A DNA stretch of 64,000 nt from Macrotis lagotis (GCF_037893015.1 NC_133658.1:13422486-13486485); one strand, 5' to 3'. Positions 1 through 14,229 are shown, counted from the first letter of the stretch. Notes: generated by a model from the letters alone, not told the origin. Made by a program: numbers and translations.

Positions 1-603
1 GAAATAATAAAACCACTCTAGAGGAGGGAAAAGCTTTAAAATGCAAATGGCAGGGCAATGGAACCTGGCTGCTACACGGCGGCCAACTTTGTGGGAAGCC
101 AGCAGTCCTGATGTGACTGGGGGGCGAGGGGGCTGCAATGGGGGGGGGGGGAGAGAAAGGGTTCTCTTCTCTGTCCCCTAAAGCTGGCCCTGGCTAGGAA
201 AGAGAGACTGGCTTGGCTGCCTTCACTAAGCGAACTCTTCTCCACGGACCATTTCTTGCCAGGGCGAGAGGCGTTGGATGAACCTCGGTTGGGGAAAACT
301 TTGCAGCATCCTCTGCATCCGCCGCTCGCCTCCTGGGGAGCAGGGAGCAGGGACCCCACAAAACGCACTTGGTTTCTCGGGGCTTTATTACGTAGGCATT
401 TATTAAGAGGCTCCAATTGCCGCTCTGCCTTATTAGTCTGCCAGGGGCTCCATTGGCAGCCGGGATCCGGCCCCAAGCCGGCTCTCACACTTAGCAGCCC
501 AGCTTTATTTGGGGGGGGGCACCCATTTTCCAGTAGGGGAAACTTTGCGATATATGAACTCTTGTCTCTTCGGTTATGTTAAACAATCACATCCCCCCCC
601 CCC
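1..603. other. Upstream flank or intron, unassigned
   Basis: This stretch is moderately GC-rich with several homopolymer G and C runs (for example around 140-151 and 592-603). Open frames exist on both strands but none resembles a known protein. I looked for the missing first LRRTM4 coding segment, an ATGG followed by a GT donor, and none of the ATGG occurrences here is followed by GT. It may be intron 1 or 5' flank of LRRTM4. I see no TATA box or other promoter element that I can defend. Confidence 0.4.
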
Positions 604-1643
604 AATCAGGAAGGTTTTCTAAATGGCGGATTAATAGGGAACCCATTTCCCTCCCCCCCCCCCCCAGTCAGGAAGGCTTTTCAAATGGTGGTTTAATAAG
701 GAACCCCCTTCCCTCTCCCCCCCAGGCAGGAAGGATTTCTAAGGGCTGATTTATTAAGGAACCCCTCTTCCCTCCCCCATCAGGATTTCTAAACGGTGGT
801 TTATTAAGGAACCCCTCTTCCCTATCCCCCCCCTCAAGTCAAGAAGGATTCCTAAATGGTAGTTTAAGGAGCCCTTCTCCCCCCCACCCAGTCAAGAAAA
901 TTTTCTAAGTAGTGATTTATTAGGGAATTCCCTTCCTTCCCCCCCCCCCAGTCAGTATTTCTAAATGGTGTGTTATTTCGGAACCCCTCTTCCCCCACTG
1001 TTAGGATTTCTAAATGGTGGTTTATTAAGGAACCCCTCTTCCCTCTCCCCCTCCCCCCCGTCAGGAAGGATTTCTAAATAGAGGTTTATTAAGGAACCCC
1101 CCCCCCCCCAATCCTTTTCCCCAGGCAAGAAGGGTTTCTAAATGGTGGCTTAGTAAGGAACACCCTCTCTCTCTCTCTTACCCCCCAAGTCAGGAAGAAT
1201 TTCTAAGTGGTGGTTTATTAAGGAACCCCCATCTCCATTCCCCCCCCAAGTCAGGAAAGATTTGTAAATGGTGGTTTATAAAACAGCCCCCCTCTCTCCT
1301 TCCCTCCCCCCCCCCCCCCAGTCAGGAAGGATTTCTAAGGTAGTTTATTAAGGAACTCCTCCCTCTCCATTCTTCCCCCCACCCCAGTCAGAATGGATTT
1401 CTAAATGGGGATTTATTGAGTAACTCCTTCCCTTTCCCTTCCCCCCAGGCAAAAAGGATTTCTAAATAGTGACTTAGTAAGGCCCTCCCCCTCACCCCCC
1501 CACCCCACTCAGGAAGGATTTGTAAAGGGTAATCTATTAAGGACCCCCTCCCACTCCACTCAGGATTTCTAAACAGTGGCTTATTAAAGAACCCCCCTTC
1601 CCCCTTCCCTCCCCTCCCCTCCCCTCCCCTTGAAGGCCCCAGA
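604..1643. repeat. Minisatellite, 17 units of ~60 bp
   Basis: Seventeen imperfect tandem units run head to tail. The core reads roughly AGTCAGGAAGGATTTCTAAA, then TGGTGGTTTATTAAGGAACC, then a tract of C and T of 10-25 bases. Units start near 604, 665, 724, 779, 835, 889, 950, 1000, 1060, 1121, 1187, 1247, 1319, 1385, 1447, 1508 and 1558, so spacing varies from about 50 to 72 bp, mostly through changes in C-run length. Most units place a pyrimidine tract directly before CAG, which is the form of a 3' splice acceptor. The array ends in a C-rich block at 1591-1631 with regular C4T repeats, whose complement is a strong G-quadruplex candidate. Confidence 0.93.
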
Positions 1644-1647
1644 AGCG

Positions 1648-2584
1648 ACCCTTCACTCCCCTGGCACCCTTCACTCCTCTGGCACCCTTCACTCCCCTCG
1701 CACCCTTCACTCCCCTCGCACCCTTCACTCCCCTCGCACCCTTCACTTCCCTGCCACCCTTCACTTCCCTGCCACCCTTCACTTCCCTGCCACCCTTCAC
1801 TTCCTGGCCACCCTTCACTTCCTTGCCACCCTTCACTCCCCTGGCACCCTTCACTCCCCTGGCACCCTTCACTTCCCAGCCACCCTTCACTTCCTTGCCA
1901 CCCTTCACTTCCTGGCCACCCTTCACTTCCTTGCCACCCTTCACTTCCCTGCCACCCTTCACTTCCTTGCCACCCTTCACTTCCTGGCCACCCTTCACTT
2001 CCTTGCCACCCTTCACTCCCCTGGCACCCTTCACTTCCCAGCCACCCTTCACTTCCTTGCCACCCTTCACTTCCTGGCCACCCTTCACTTCCTTGCCACC
2101 CTCCACTTCCCTGCCACCCTTCACTTCTCTGCCACCCTTCACTTCCCTGCCACCCTTCACTTCCCTGCCACCCTTCACTTCCTTGCCATCCTTCACTCCC
2201 CTGGCACCCTTCACTTCCCAGCCACCCTTCACTTCCTTGCCACCCTTCACTTCCTGTCCACCCTTCACTTCCCTGCTACCCTTCACTTCCCTGCCACCCT
2301 TCACTTCTCTGCCACCCTTCACTTCCTTGCCACCCTTCACTCCCCTGGCACCCTTCACTTCCTTGCCATCCTTCACTCCCCTGGCACCCTTCACTTCCTT
2401 GCCATCCTTCACTCCCCTGGCACCCTTCACTTCCTTGCCACCCTTCACTTCCTTGCCACCCTTCACTTCCCTGCCACCCTTCACTTCCTTGCCACCCTTC
2501 ACTCCCCTGGCACCCTTCACTTCCTTGCCACCCTTCACTTCCCTGCCACCCTTCACTTCCCTGTCACCCTTCACTCGCCTCCAA
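1648..2584. repeat. Minisatellite, 52 copies of an 18 bp unit
   Basis: The unit is CACCCTTCACTTCCCTGC with variants such as TTCCTTGC, TTCCTGGC and TCCCCTGG in the last eight bases. The core CTTCAC recurs from 1651 to 2569, a distance of exactly 51 x 18 bp, so there is no net insertion or deletion across 52 copies. Because 18 is a multiple of three and the unit lacks stop codons in several frames, long open frames appear on both strands: a KGGREV-like hexapeptide repeat on the minus strand and TLHFPA-like or PFTSLP-like repeats on the plus strand. These frames are a by-product of the repeat; nothing around them looks like a gene. Confidence 0.95.
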
Positions 2585-4527
<1,943 letters not shown>

Positions 4528-4530
<3 letters not shown>

Positions 4531-5800
4531 ATGATCCTCCTAAAAGCATTTCAGCTCCTGGGAAGGAGAGGTAAATGTTTGAAGCTCTTGAGGTGTCTCT
4601 AATCACTAGAAAGATTAATGAGCCTTTTGCTTTGGGGTTTTGCTCAGTGTGAAAGGTTATTTAATTAAATTACAACCACCAGGAAAGTGACTGTGGTTAT
4701 TTTTAAAGGAGTTGAGACTTGAAGGAAGTTCATTCAAGGATGAGATTAAGTTGGAATAAACCTCCGTGTTACGGCATCTACTTCTTAAAGTTTGTACATA
4801 GGGGTTGGACTTTTATGAACTGTTTTGTTGTTTCTTTTTTTTTTCTTTCTTTCATTTTTTTTTGGTATAGATTTGATGTCTGGTTCTTGGTTTTCTGGTT
4901 TGTTTGTTGATTTGTTTCTTTTAAAGATATATGAATGAAGGAGGGGTCATGTTAATAAAAAAATACCAAAATTTTTGGATTTGAAGAGGATCTAAACCAA
5001 AGAGAAATTGACCAAGGGTTGATTTTGCTGTAAATGTTTCAGTTTCTAACTTTAGCAGGTGATAGTTATGTCTAACACACAGGGATACCTGCCACGTTTT
5101 ACTTTCCTTCTCAAACTTTTTACCAACCTAGAGAATGTCAGGAGTCTGTTCTGCTAAAATGCAAGGAGGTTTTATTATTATTATTATTAATTATTATTAT
5201 TATTATTAATATTGTTTTCATTTGGGATTTTTCCCTGTCATCACAAGGGCCTGTGCCACTCTTTTTTTTTCCTGGTTTGTTTTTAAAGGCATATTATGTT
5301 TGAGTAGTGGCTAGTTGTTGGGCATCAGAGGACTTGTGTAATTGTAACTATATGTCAAAGGGAAGCCTCTAATGGGCTGTGATACTATAGGTGATTTAGC
5401 CATTATACAATTCCAGGCATGGGATGAGCTGTCTGTCATGGCTGGTGTGATCCCAGAAAGAAATGATGTATTGTTAATCTCTTCTACAAAAGCTGACCTC
5501 AAATACTGTTACAGAGAGGGGCTATGGATTGCATTTTAGCTATTTTCTCTTTCCATACATTTAGCTTCATGGATTGTCTCAAAACAATACATTAAGGCAT
5601 TGCCTCTTTGCATTTGTACTTAAGGTTTGAGGGAAGAAACATCATCAGAGATGGATGCACATTTTTGAATCCTAGGGATCTTAAGATATATTGTGGGTAC
5701 ATAATAAAGACAAGATTAAAAGAAAACCTTGCAGCTTCCTTAGTTGTTGCCCCAGCTCATAATTAGTGATAAATTCATAGTATTCTTTCTAAGACAAAGT
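4528..5800 (+). other. LRRTM4: Candidate 3' UTR of the LRRTM4 short form
   Basis: Repeat-poor sequence directly after the stop, also the start of the intron in the long form. AATAAA hexamers occur at 4755-4760, 4954-4959 and 5703-5708; any could serve as a polyadenylation signal, and I cannot choose between them. A short (TTA/ATT)n run lies at about 5171-5211. T-rich stretches at 4829-4865 and 5260-5285 add to the UTR-like composition. Confidence 0.45.
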
Positions 5801-7863
5801 TAACCTGAACACATGAATGATTATGGTGACACTATCATCCCACTACTCCAGTAAAAGGAGAGGCTCAGGAGTGGCAGGGGGCTGTCTCAGATTCTATTTT
5901 CAAGTACTTGCCTTTGGAAAAGAAATTTTCCATGACAATTTAGAGCCATGTGATTCACAACATCCTCCACCCCCTCCCACTGTTTCTATATCAGCTAAAC
6001 AATATAGTAATTTTACCTAGTCTTTAACTGTCTCTCCTCCAACTGGTCTAAACTGGCCAGTAATTAAAACACTTTGGGGCAAATAACTGAAGTTGAAATT
6101 ACTTACAAATTAACACAATGAGAAATATTGAAAAGAATTGCAATGGTTAACTTTTGAGCTCACTGTGTACATTTGAAACACCTCTAGAGTTAGTAAGAAA
6201 TTAGACACCCAAGTTCTAAATTCCTATCTGCATACTGGGTGGTAGTGGAAGTCTATAAGTTCTATAAGGCTTGATGGGATTTGAGCCCTCATTTGCCCTT
6301 TACAATGCTAACATTAATGAAGAACCTTCTCCCTACTGATGCCTTGTATTTTGTACCCACTGAACAAGATGGAATGAAAAAGGAAGATCATTCTCTCTAC
6401 TAAATTAATTGGGTATCCTTAATTTACCTAGTGACTGATGCTTGTTTCTTCCCTTTGGAGATATACGAAATAGGAAGACAATTCAGAAAGGCAATTGAGA
6501 GCTAGTAGGGACAATCGAGATCACCAAGTTCAATTCCATCATTTTGCAATCCAGGCAACCGAGTCTTGAGGAAAGAAATTGTTTTAGCCAAAGCCAAACC
6601 TGGTTAACAACACACCCAACATTAAGCCACATTTTACTAGATTTAATATCCATTATTGTGATTGTTCCTATTTTTTCATATTATAGCTTTCTCCTTCCAA
6701 TTCCAGAAAGTTTGGAGAACTATTTATGTAGGGTTACTTTAATAGGGGCTCAAAGAAACTGATTTGATTTAAAAATCATTTTTCCTCTCAAAAAAACCAA
6801 GGATCCATAGTAGACTATTTATGAGAGGAAATATTGAAATGTCAAACATAAGAAAACCCTACCTAGCAACAGAAACCAGTTATGTATCTATATTTTTAAA
6901 ATTTCGATACCATTTTTCCTAAAATAATTTCTAAAAGAGAAGTTTATTAGCTAAAATTAGACAGTCACATTTTCTTAGGTTCCTGATATTTTATACATAC
7001 AATAAGATTGTCTCAGTTGTTAAGCTGTCCAAGAAACTGAAATAATAATGACCTAGATTGTATTGGATATGCAAGAGGATCCAGCAGTCACCAGACAGAG
7101 ACCATAGGATATAATGCTATTGTCTTTGATGCCACAGTCAAAAAATATTCACTTTTTAATAATGATTATATACCATATAGGACTTGCAAGTCAAATTAGA
7201 GAAAGGAAAAATAGTGATGGATACTGCATAAAGATATGAGTGCATATATACATGTCTATATTTGTATGTATGCAGAGAGATTTCTACTCCAATTTGATTT
7301 GCAAGTGCAATAGGGTAAATATGTATTTATACACATGGATATGTATGTGCATATGCATAATATTTGGCAATCCAATTGCAATGAATGGAAAACAGACATG
7401 AAACAAATCATTATTAATGAGGAATATACTGATAGAAGGAATTAAAACACTTTCAAATAATAGATTCATCAGCCACAGTGTTTGCAGTTAGTGTTTTTCC
7501 ACTGTGATTAGCCTGGCAGGTTCCCTCACTGTTTATTCACGGAGTATGGCTAGAGAGAGAAGACATAACTTTAATGTGTTGATCCACCAAAAAGAAAAAA
7601 AAAACAGTCCAAATAGTTACATTTTCTTGCTTTTTCTCATGACATTTTATTGATCTTTTGTTAAATAGAACCACTTCTCTCACCGTATGAAAGACTTTTC
7701 TTCCACCCTTAAATAATTTTATTTATTTATTTATTTTGCAATGAAGGGGTCATTACAGAATAAACCAGTGGCTGCTTCTGTCTCTGAGTGTTTCATTTTA
7801 ATTTTGTCATTGAAAATTAGTCACTAAAAGAAAAATGACCTTAAGTTAAACAAGAAATTTCAA
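5801..7863. other. Intron-like, mostly unassigned
   Basis: AT-rich sequence with scattered short open frames (all under 75 codons) that match nothing I recognise. A probable old MIR-type relic on the minus strand lies near 6490-6620 (sense of 'gaggaaagaaattg' then a gap-rich head). Short TATATG-type runs occur near 7240-7370. Confidence 0.4.
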
Positions 7864-8088
7864 GAAGGAGACATGGTGGAGTACAATGGAAAGAACACTT
7901 CATCTTCAGTCAGAGAATCTGAGTTCAAATTTGGTTGTCTGTGTATTGACTTACCTGTATGACCTTGAGCAAACTTTCTAAGCTTCTCAGAACCTCAGTT
8001 TCTTTATCTGAAAAATGAAGAGGGTTGGATTAGATGGCTCCTAAGGACCTCTCTAGTTCCAAGTCTATGTGTCTATGATTTTAACCTT
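7864..8088 (+). mobile_element. MIR/CORE-type SINE
   Basis: The order of blocks is diagnostic: a tRNA-like head with AATCTGAGTTCAAATTTGG, then TATGACCTTGAGCAAACTTT, then CCTCAGTTTCTTTATCTG, then GGTTGGATTAGATGGCTCCT and a tail ending near GTCTATGATTTTAA. This is the version whose tail carries the 'ggttgga-tagatggc' block. Confidence 0.75.
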
Positions 8089-10699
8089 TTATTTTAATTA
8101 AAAGAAAAAACTACCATGATAAAATCTAGGAAAAGAGAAATCTAAGCCTTGAAAGAAGCACCTTATTTTAATCTTTTAAGGATTAAACTGTGATGGTTTT
8201 TAAAGTTGGTGAGTGATTCTATTTTTGTTTTGTATTTTGTTTTTGTTCTGTTTTTAATAGGGATGCATTAACTCTGGGGTGGGTTCATTTGCATTTCTTG
8301 GGATTTTCATTGTTAGCTTGTCTCTATTTTTACTGGTTCCAAGATTTCAGACTCTGTTTGACTATGCAATCCTTATCTTTTTTCTATTATCTAGCTAGGT
8401 GCAAACTCTCACTTTCCTAGTTCCTTTAACTATTTTGTAGACACTTTAGGCTTTGACTTTTTCCATGTTCCTGAATGGCAGCACTTCAGTGGCCTGGAAA
8501 GGTAATATAATTATGCAAGCATCAGAGGGTGGTAAGCCCAGACCTATTATCCCTCATCTCATAAACAGTCACCCCTACACACAAATATAGACAATGTTGT
8601 AAAGAAAAAACATATTGTGTTAGTAACATTGTAGGATATGGATGGTTTGCAATAGTCTTCAAAAATACTCTACAACATTGTTTTTCCTAAGTCATCACTT
8701 TCATTTTGGTTCGCGAAAATAAGTGGAAAAAAAAGAAAGACATGTATAGCAACTCATGTGTGACTGGATGCCTTTCTTACCCATTAAGCCTCTTGGTCTT
8801 CTTGGAGGACTAGTTCATTTTCTATTGGTTATTTAACATTTCTATGATTTCCTAATATCATAACATCTTACTCTTCTGTCCCACTAAAATTGTGTTTAAC
8901 TACATAAATGGATTCTGGGTATTAAAAGAAAATAGGGAAAATCATTCCCCCAAATAAGTTGTCTTTCTCAAAGAGTTTATTCAAGTATCAACTTAGAGAT
9001 TTCAAAATTTGGCTTTTCATCAACATTCCCAGTTGTATCCAAAACTTTTGGGTTTTTAAAACCTCATTTTTTTTATGAATGACCTTAATATTTTTCAGTG
9101 TATACTGTTCCTAAATATCTGTAGGCCATGAAACAATAAATTGACATCTATAAGCAATTTGCCAAGGAGACAATGGAAGTGAAACCAAGGTCCTTCAGGT
9201 AGTGTAGCTTTAAAATCCTTTTGTTCTTAGAGAAGCCATTAGTCTAATATTTGACCCTGTCTTCTCCAGGTTACATATTAGACTCTGTGCATGGGAGCTT
9301 TGGGGGGAAATGAGAATAATATAGGAGATGAGGGGCTCACTATCAGCCTTGGAGTACAAAGCGGTAATCAATGTTTCTTACCTTACTCCTTATCTTCTTT
9401 CTTGTGCTATCAACATTACTCAGAAATGTATTATTCTCATATTCTTGAACTGACTCATAAATTGTCTTTTCCAACTCTTTTCCAATATGTTGTTTAGAGG
9501 CAATATTTTCAGTCAATACTGTATATGTGATTTTACGCTCTTGAAATATGTTGGTCCTCTAAAATCAAAATAACACATAGAAATCTCGAAATGACTGAAG
9601 GGTCCTAAATGGTCATATTAAAATATGGGGCTTTGTCACTGGGGCATTACAGATGTTAACCCATGAAGTGAATGTCTAGGAAAATGGGACAGTCTTATCA
9701 CTGATAAAACACAACGTCAATGGCAAAATTTAAGAGTTTTGAAGTTTCCTTTAAGGTAAAACAACTCTAAGATGATAGTTGAAACCATTTGGGGATATTG
9801 ACTGTGTTCACCAACACAGATTAATAGTAAAATGGATATCACCATGATACTTTTTACCTTTAAATCCTAGTGCTTTAGAATGTTAAGCCTAAGATAAGAA
9901 CCTGAAAATTGTGTCCTGTGGGAGAGAAATGATTATCCACGTAGCAAACCCTCTCCCAGAAACTTTTAAGAAAGGGTCAAGGCCATGAGACGTGTTCAAT
10001 AACAGATTTAAGCAGGTTAGGTTTTCCTACTGAGATACATAAAGATTCAAATAAATTTGACCATTAAAATGTTAACCATTGGAATAGATCTTTATGACAG
10101 TGTCAAAGTAAATATCTTAGCAAGCAATAGGCGTACTGAGGATTGGGTGAACCAGAGCTCATGCATGATAATTGAAGGTTAAAGGAATGGGAAACATATC
10201 AAAAACTTGAAGGATTCAATGCCAAACCATTCATCTACCCTCTGAAAAGCATCTGTTTAGATCCACTTTGAGCCAGCTGAGGTGCTAGGCTCAGAGAATG
10301 GGAACTTGGCTTCAACCAGAAGATTGCCAATATTTGTATAGATAGATGTAGAGGTAGAGAGAGAGGTAGCTCTCTTTACCCCTCCCCTCCCTTTCTCTCT
10401 CTCTCATCTCTCTATCCATCTATCTATCTGGCTATCTGCCTCTGACAAGTTTTTCTTCTGGAACTTAAATATCAGGGATATTGGATGTACTTATTTCAGA
10501 AACCGGAATTCTTTGAATCCATTACAAGCTGGAGAGGAGGCAAACTTATGTGTTGAAGAAAGCATTTAAAATATTTTATTAGATTTGTGACTTCACTGAT
10601 TTGTATATGTGTGTACATCATATATATGAGCATACATATATAAACGTATTTATCTATATACATTGCATATATATACACAATTATTTTAATAGAACACTT
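8089..10699. other. Intron-like, no assigned element
   Basis: No gene and no repeat I can name with confidence. A CT-rich run followed by CTAT repeats lies at about 10379-10435. A TCGCGA site at 8711-8716 is unusual for such CpG-poor DNA but isolated. Confidence 0.35.
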
Positions 10700-10812
10700 C
10701 AGAGTTGCATCATAGCACAGTGGACAGTTGGGCAGATGCAAAGTCAGGGATGATTGAATTACAGTTCAGTCTCTGATACATAGTGGTTATATGACCCTGG
10801 CTAAGATAATTA
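10700..10812 (+). mobile_element. MIR-type SINE head, truncated
   Basis: A head with CATAGCACAGTGGACAGTTG and a following block TATATGACCCTGGCTAAG are recognisable; the 3' part is missing. Confidence 0.45.
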
Positions 10813-10977
10813 TAAAAAATGTTTCAAGCAACATTGGAAAACAAACCTATTCAGAATTCTCTTGTCTATTGGAATGGAAATAATTTTATGCCAGAATTCA
10901 TATAACAATGAAATTATAGGTTTAATCCCCCCTATTGAAATCAATATAGATATTTTAAAGGTAATATATGTAGAGGC

Positions 10978-11255
10978 ACTATTAATAGAGGATAGCACTC
11001 TGAGCTTGGACTCAGGAAGACCTAGTTTCAAATTTTGCATTTCCTACTAATTATATGTCCCCAGACAAGTCAATTAAGCTCTTTCAACTTCAGATTCCCC
11101 ATCACTAAAACAATTGCATAGGAGGTTGATTAACTTATCTTTACCAAGAAAACACCATAGATAGCATTGGCATGGTATAGTCCATGGGAATTACAGAAAT
11201 GACTAAAAAAAACCAACAGACATTCCTTCTAACTTGAAATCTATGATTCTAGGAA
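10978..11255 (+). mobile_element. MIR/CORE-type SINE, diverged
   Basis: Contains GGACTCAGGAAGACCTAGTT, then CCCAGACAAGTCAATTAAGC, then CTTCAGATTCCCCATCACTA, and ends near GAAATCTATGATTCTAGG. An insertion of about 60 bp separates the last two blocks. Confidence 0.62.
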
Positions 11256-11964
11256 AATTCATTGCAATGAAAAGCTAGGATGATAGATAAAACAATGACT
11301 AGTTATCATCCCATATGACCAAATCGACTTTCCCCAATAATTCTATGCAAATGAACATTTTTAACATCACTGATCATTTCTTCAGTTTTCTTTTTCTGTA
11401 GTCATCATGAATCATTCTAGATTTTTCCTATTTTTCTCCAACTCTATACAATTTCATTGCCATTCAAAAATGCTTCCCTTTCTAGTCAGTAGGCTATACT
11501 GTGAAAAATGCTGTCTCTGGAAGCAAATGAAATGCATTAAGGTCTTGGCCTTTGCCATTTTTCTATGATCTTGGAAAGATTAAAAGCTATAGGGTCTTAG
11601 TTTTCTGCATTGTCTTCTCCCCTCACTTCTGTTCTAGATCCATTGAAAATGAACACAAAGTAGATACAACCATGAAGAAGTTTTCATGGAACTAGAATCA
11701 TTATAAACTCTAGGCACTCCAAAGCTGTACTTGACTAACACAATGAAGAATGAGTTATTTCTAAACATGGGCTCGATAATTTGAATATAGAGATATTTAG
11801 ATAGAATGGAGATCAGTTCTCATGGTTACTACCTAAGGGAGGGCACATTTTCAACTTTGGTGTCTGAGTCAGCACAGCACCTACTTGTAGACAAGGATGT
11901 GTACAGGTAGCAGCATGGATCTGTCCTTGGCAAATACGCAACCATTTCACATCAGTCACTAGAC

Positions 11965-12055
11965 ACAATTTATATGTGTCAAGTGTTGGGCACTCAATAC
12001 AAAAAAGAAACAAGTCTTGCCTTCAAGGAGCTTTTATTTTACCTGGAGTATATAT
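11965..12055 (-). mobile_element. L2 3' end fragment
   Basis: Reads GTGTTGGGCACTCAATAC, then GCCTTCAAGGAGCTTTTATT on the plus strand. This is the reverse complement of the L2 3' region in which 'gagctccttgagggcag' is followed by the final 'gcctggcacatagtagg'. Confidence 0.5.
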
Positions 12056-12164
12056 TTTATCAGTGGGAAATTTTAGCTGTATCATATTGAGAGAAAGTTT
12101 TAAAGAACTATTCTCTATCTGCATTGCAGATAGTAAAGTTAATAAAAGTGATAATATAATATGT

Positions 12165-12290
12165 GTGGTATAAATATATGTATATATATGAGCATATATA
12201 TAATATTTATATTCCTACACATATATGTGCACACACATATAATATATATATATAATTTATATGTATATATTATATATATGTATATAGTAT
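12165..12290. repeat. AT-rich TATATG low-complexity tract
   Basis: Alternating TATATA and TATATG with a few CACACA steps; no regular unit. Confidence 0.7.
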
Positions 12291-12399
12291 GAGAGTGATC
12301 TGTGATTTTGTTAAATTGGATGACTTCCCAGTTGGGGTACTCACTATTCCATAAATCTTAAATCCTATTGTTTATGCAGTATATAAACTCAAGACTTTG

Positions 12400-12490
12400 A
12401 TTGAGCCACAAAAGGTTTAAGTGACTTGCCAGACTTACACAACCATATAAGATATAAGACTTGACCCCAAGTTCTTTGAATAGATTTTAT
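12400..12490 (-). mobile_element. MIR-type SINE relic
   Basis: TTTAAGTGACTTGCCAGACT followed by a head remnant GACTTGACCCCAAGTTC reads as the reverse complement of a MIR-type head. Confidence 0.4.
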
Positions 12491-12584
12491 ATCAATGTTA
12501 TTTATATTTCAATATTTGTGAAGTTTGGAAATTTATTAGTATAGGTCTGTTTTCCAGCAATGAATACCACGACTTCCCCATGCC

Positions 12585-12790
12585 TTGGCAGACGGTATAA
12601 ATCAGGAGCACAGGACCCAAAGTCAGGAAGACTCAAATTCAGGATTAGGAACTTGCTATTTGGATGATGACTGATTGCTATATTTTATATCCATTGGTCT
12701 CAGTTTCATCAACAATAATAGCACCTAGCTCTTAGAGTTGTGTGAATCAAATGAGAAAATATTTTTAAAGTGCTAATTTGCACAGTAGGT
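12585..12790 (+). mobile_element. MIR/CORE-type SINE with 'aaagtgct' tail
   Basis: GACCCAAAGTCAGGAAGACT begins the head. The tail has GTGTGAATCAAATGAGAAAA then TTTTTAAAGTGCTAATTTGC, the version that normally ends 'gtaaagtgcttagcacagt'. Confidence 0.65.
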
Positions 12791-12966
12791 ATGTCTAAAA
12801 ATGTATTCCTTTTCCTTCTTGTGAGAATCATGGCCCCTATTAAAACCATGTTGAAGCATATGGATTCTTCTAAGAATTATAATTTGAACTTTATGAAATC
12901 AAATGCAGAGGGTTTCAAAGGAAATCAATTATATTGTTACAGTAACTATATATGTATATGCATATG

Positions 12967-12967
<1 letters not shown>

Positions 12968-13005
<38 letters not shown>
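12968..13005. repeat. (TA)n microsatellite
   Basis: About 18 uninterrupted TA dinucleotides. Confidence 0.95.
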
Positions 13006-13009
<4 letters not shown>

Positions 13010-13816
13010 ATTACAGATTCTCAGGTTGCTATTCCCCGATTAAACAAAAACAGATTCCAAATATTCCCAATACTATTGTTAGGCATGTAGAATCCTTGAC
13101 TTCCAATGGGTATGCCACTGATTAGCTAATTTTGATCCACATGCTTCAATCATTTAAGACTAGATCTGCATCTTGGAGGAAACATAAAAATCAGTTTTCC
13201 CAACTTCCTCCTTTTTATGCTTGCAGCCAATGGAGCCCAGAGAAGGGAAGGGAGTTTCCAAGATAACCTAGTTAGTAGGTATCTCCAAGAACATTTGCCT
13301 CACAATCCTTTGCTCTTTTTACTACATCATGAAAAGTCCTACTCTCTGTTTTTTTCTCCTTTGGTTGTTTTTAGACAGACTAATACAAAGCTAAGGTGAT
13401 CTCTCTTGATAAGCTTAAATGTCACTGAATAAAGTATGGAAAATTTATTGCAATTATTGACGAATATATGATTATCAGCTTTGGAAAGTAAAATCAACCA
13501 GATGACAGTCTGCCTGATTATTATTCCCCCTCTCCCCCTTCTCCCTCCAATCCTGTTTAATATAGTTTAAATAACTCTCCCCTGGTTTCCCTGCTATATA
13601 AATATTTGTTTTGTTTTTAACCAGAGATCTGCAGTTTCTGAATCCATGCTCAATTGAAGCTATCCATGTTCAAGTACACCCCCAAAATAGGTGATCAAAG
13701 TAATACTTTTAAAAATCATCTCTAACTTGGAACATGAGGGGATTCTTATTATATTCTACATGAAGTGCCTTAAAATTGGAATGAAAATATTTTTACTAAT
13801 TTAATGGATAAATAAT

Positions 13817-13818
<2 letters not shown>
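13006..13818. other. Intron-like, unassigned
   Basis: No gene or confident repeat. A C/T-rich block lies at 13521-13585. Nothing here explains itself further. Confidence 0.35.

Positions 13819-13876
<58 letters not shown>
13819..13876. repeat. (GA)n microsatellite
   Basis: About 28 near-perfect GA dinucleotides ending in GAGGGATA. Confidence 0.97.
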
Positions 13877-13878
<2 letters not shown>

Positions 13879-14229
13879 TAATGTGGTGAATGGGTGTTGG
13901 AACAGTGGAATGAACATAATTGTTTAATAGTTTCAGTCAATATATATGTACTCTTAAGTTTAAAGGTAGCAAAAATAATTGAGGAGAGTTCATCCATGGA
14001 GTATTTTGATGTTGTGGATCAGGTAAGACAATATTACATTGAACCCATCATTACATCAGCTGGTAAAAACTAGATCTCTAAGGTTTATAACTAAATTGAT
14101 TGACTTATGAAATGTTGAATTGAAAAATATCTTTGACCCTTCTATGAAGCATTTTTTTCATCTACAAAACAGGGGTAATAACTCCCCAACAAAATTGCAG
14201 CACTGCTGAAATGATTAATGAGCTACTGT

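Noticed and set aside
604-1643. CRISPR-like regular repeat
   Set aside because: The units are contiguous with no spacers, lengths vary, and the genome is vertebrate. It is a minisatellite.
1537-2574. 345-codon minus-strand open frame of KGGREV-like repeats
   Set aside because: It lies almost wholly within the 18 bp minisatellite; the unit length is a multiple of three and lacks stops, which produces such frames on both strands. No signal, no gene context.
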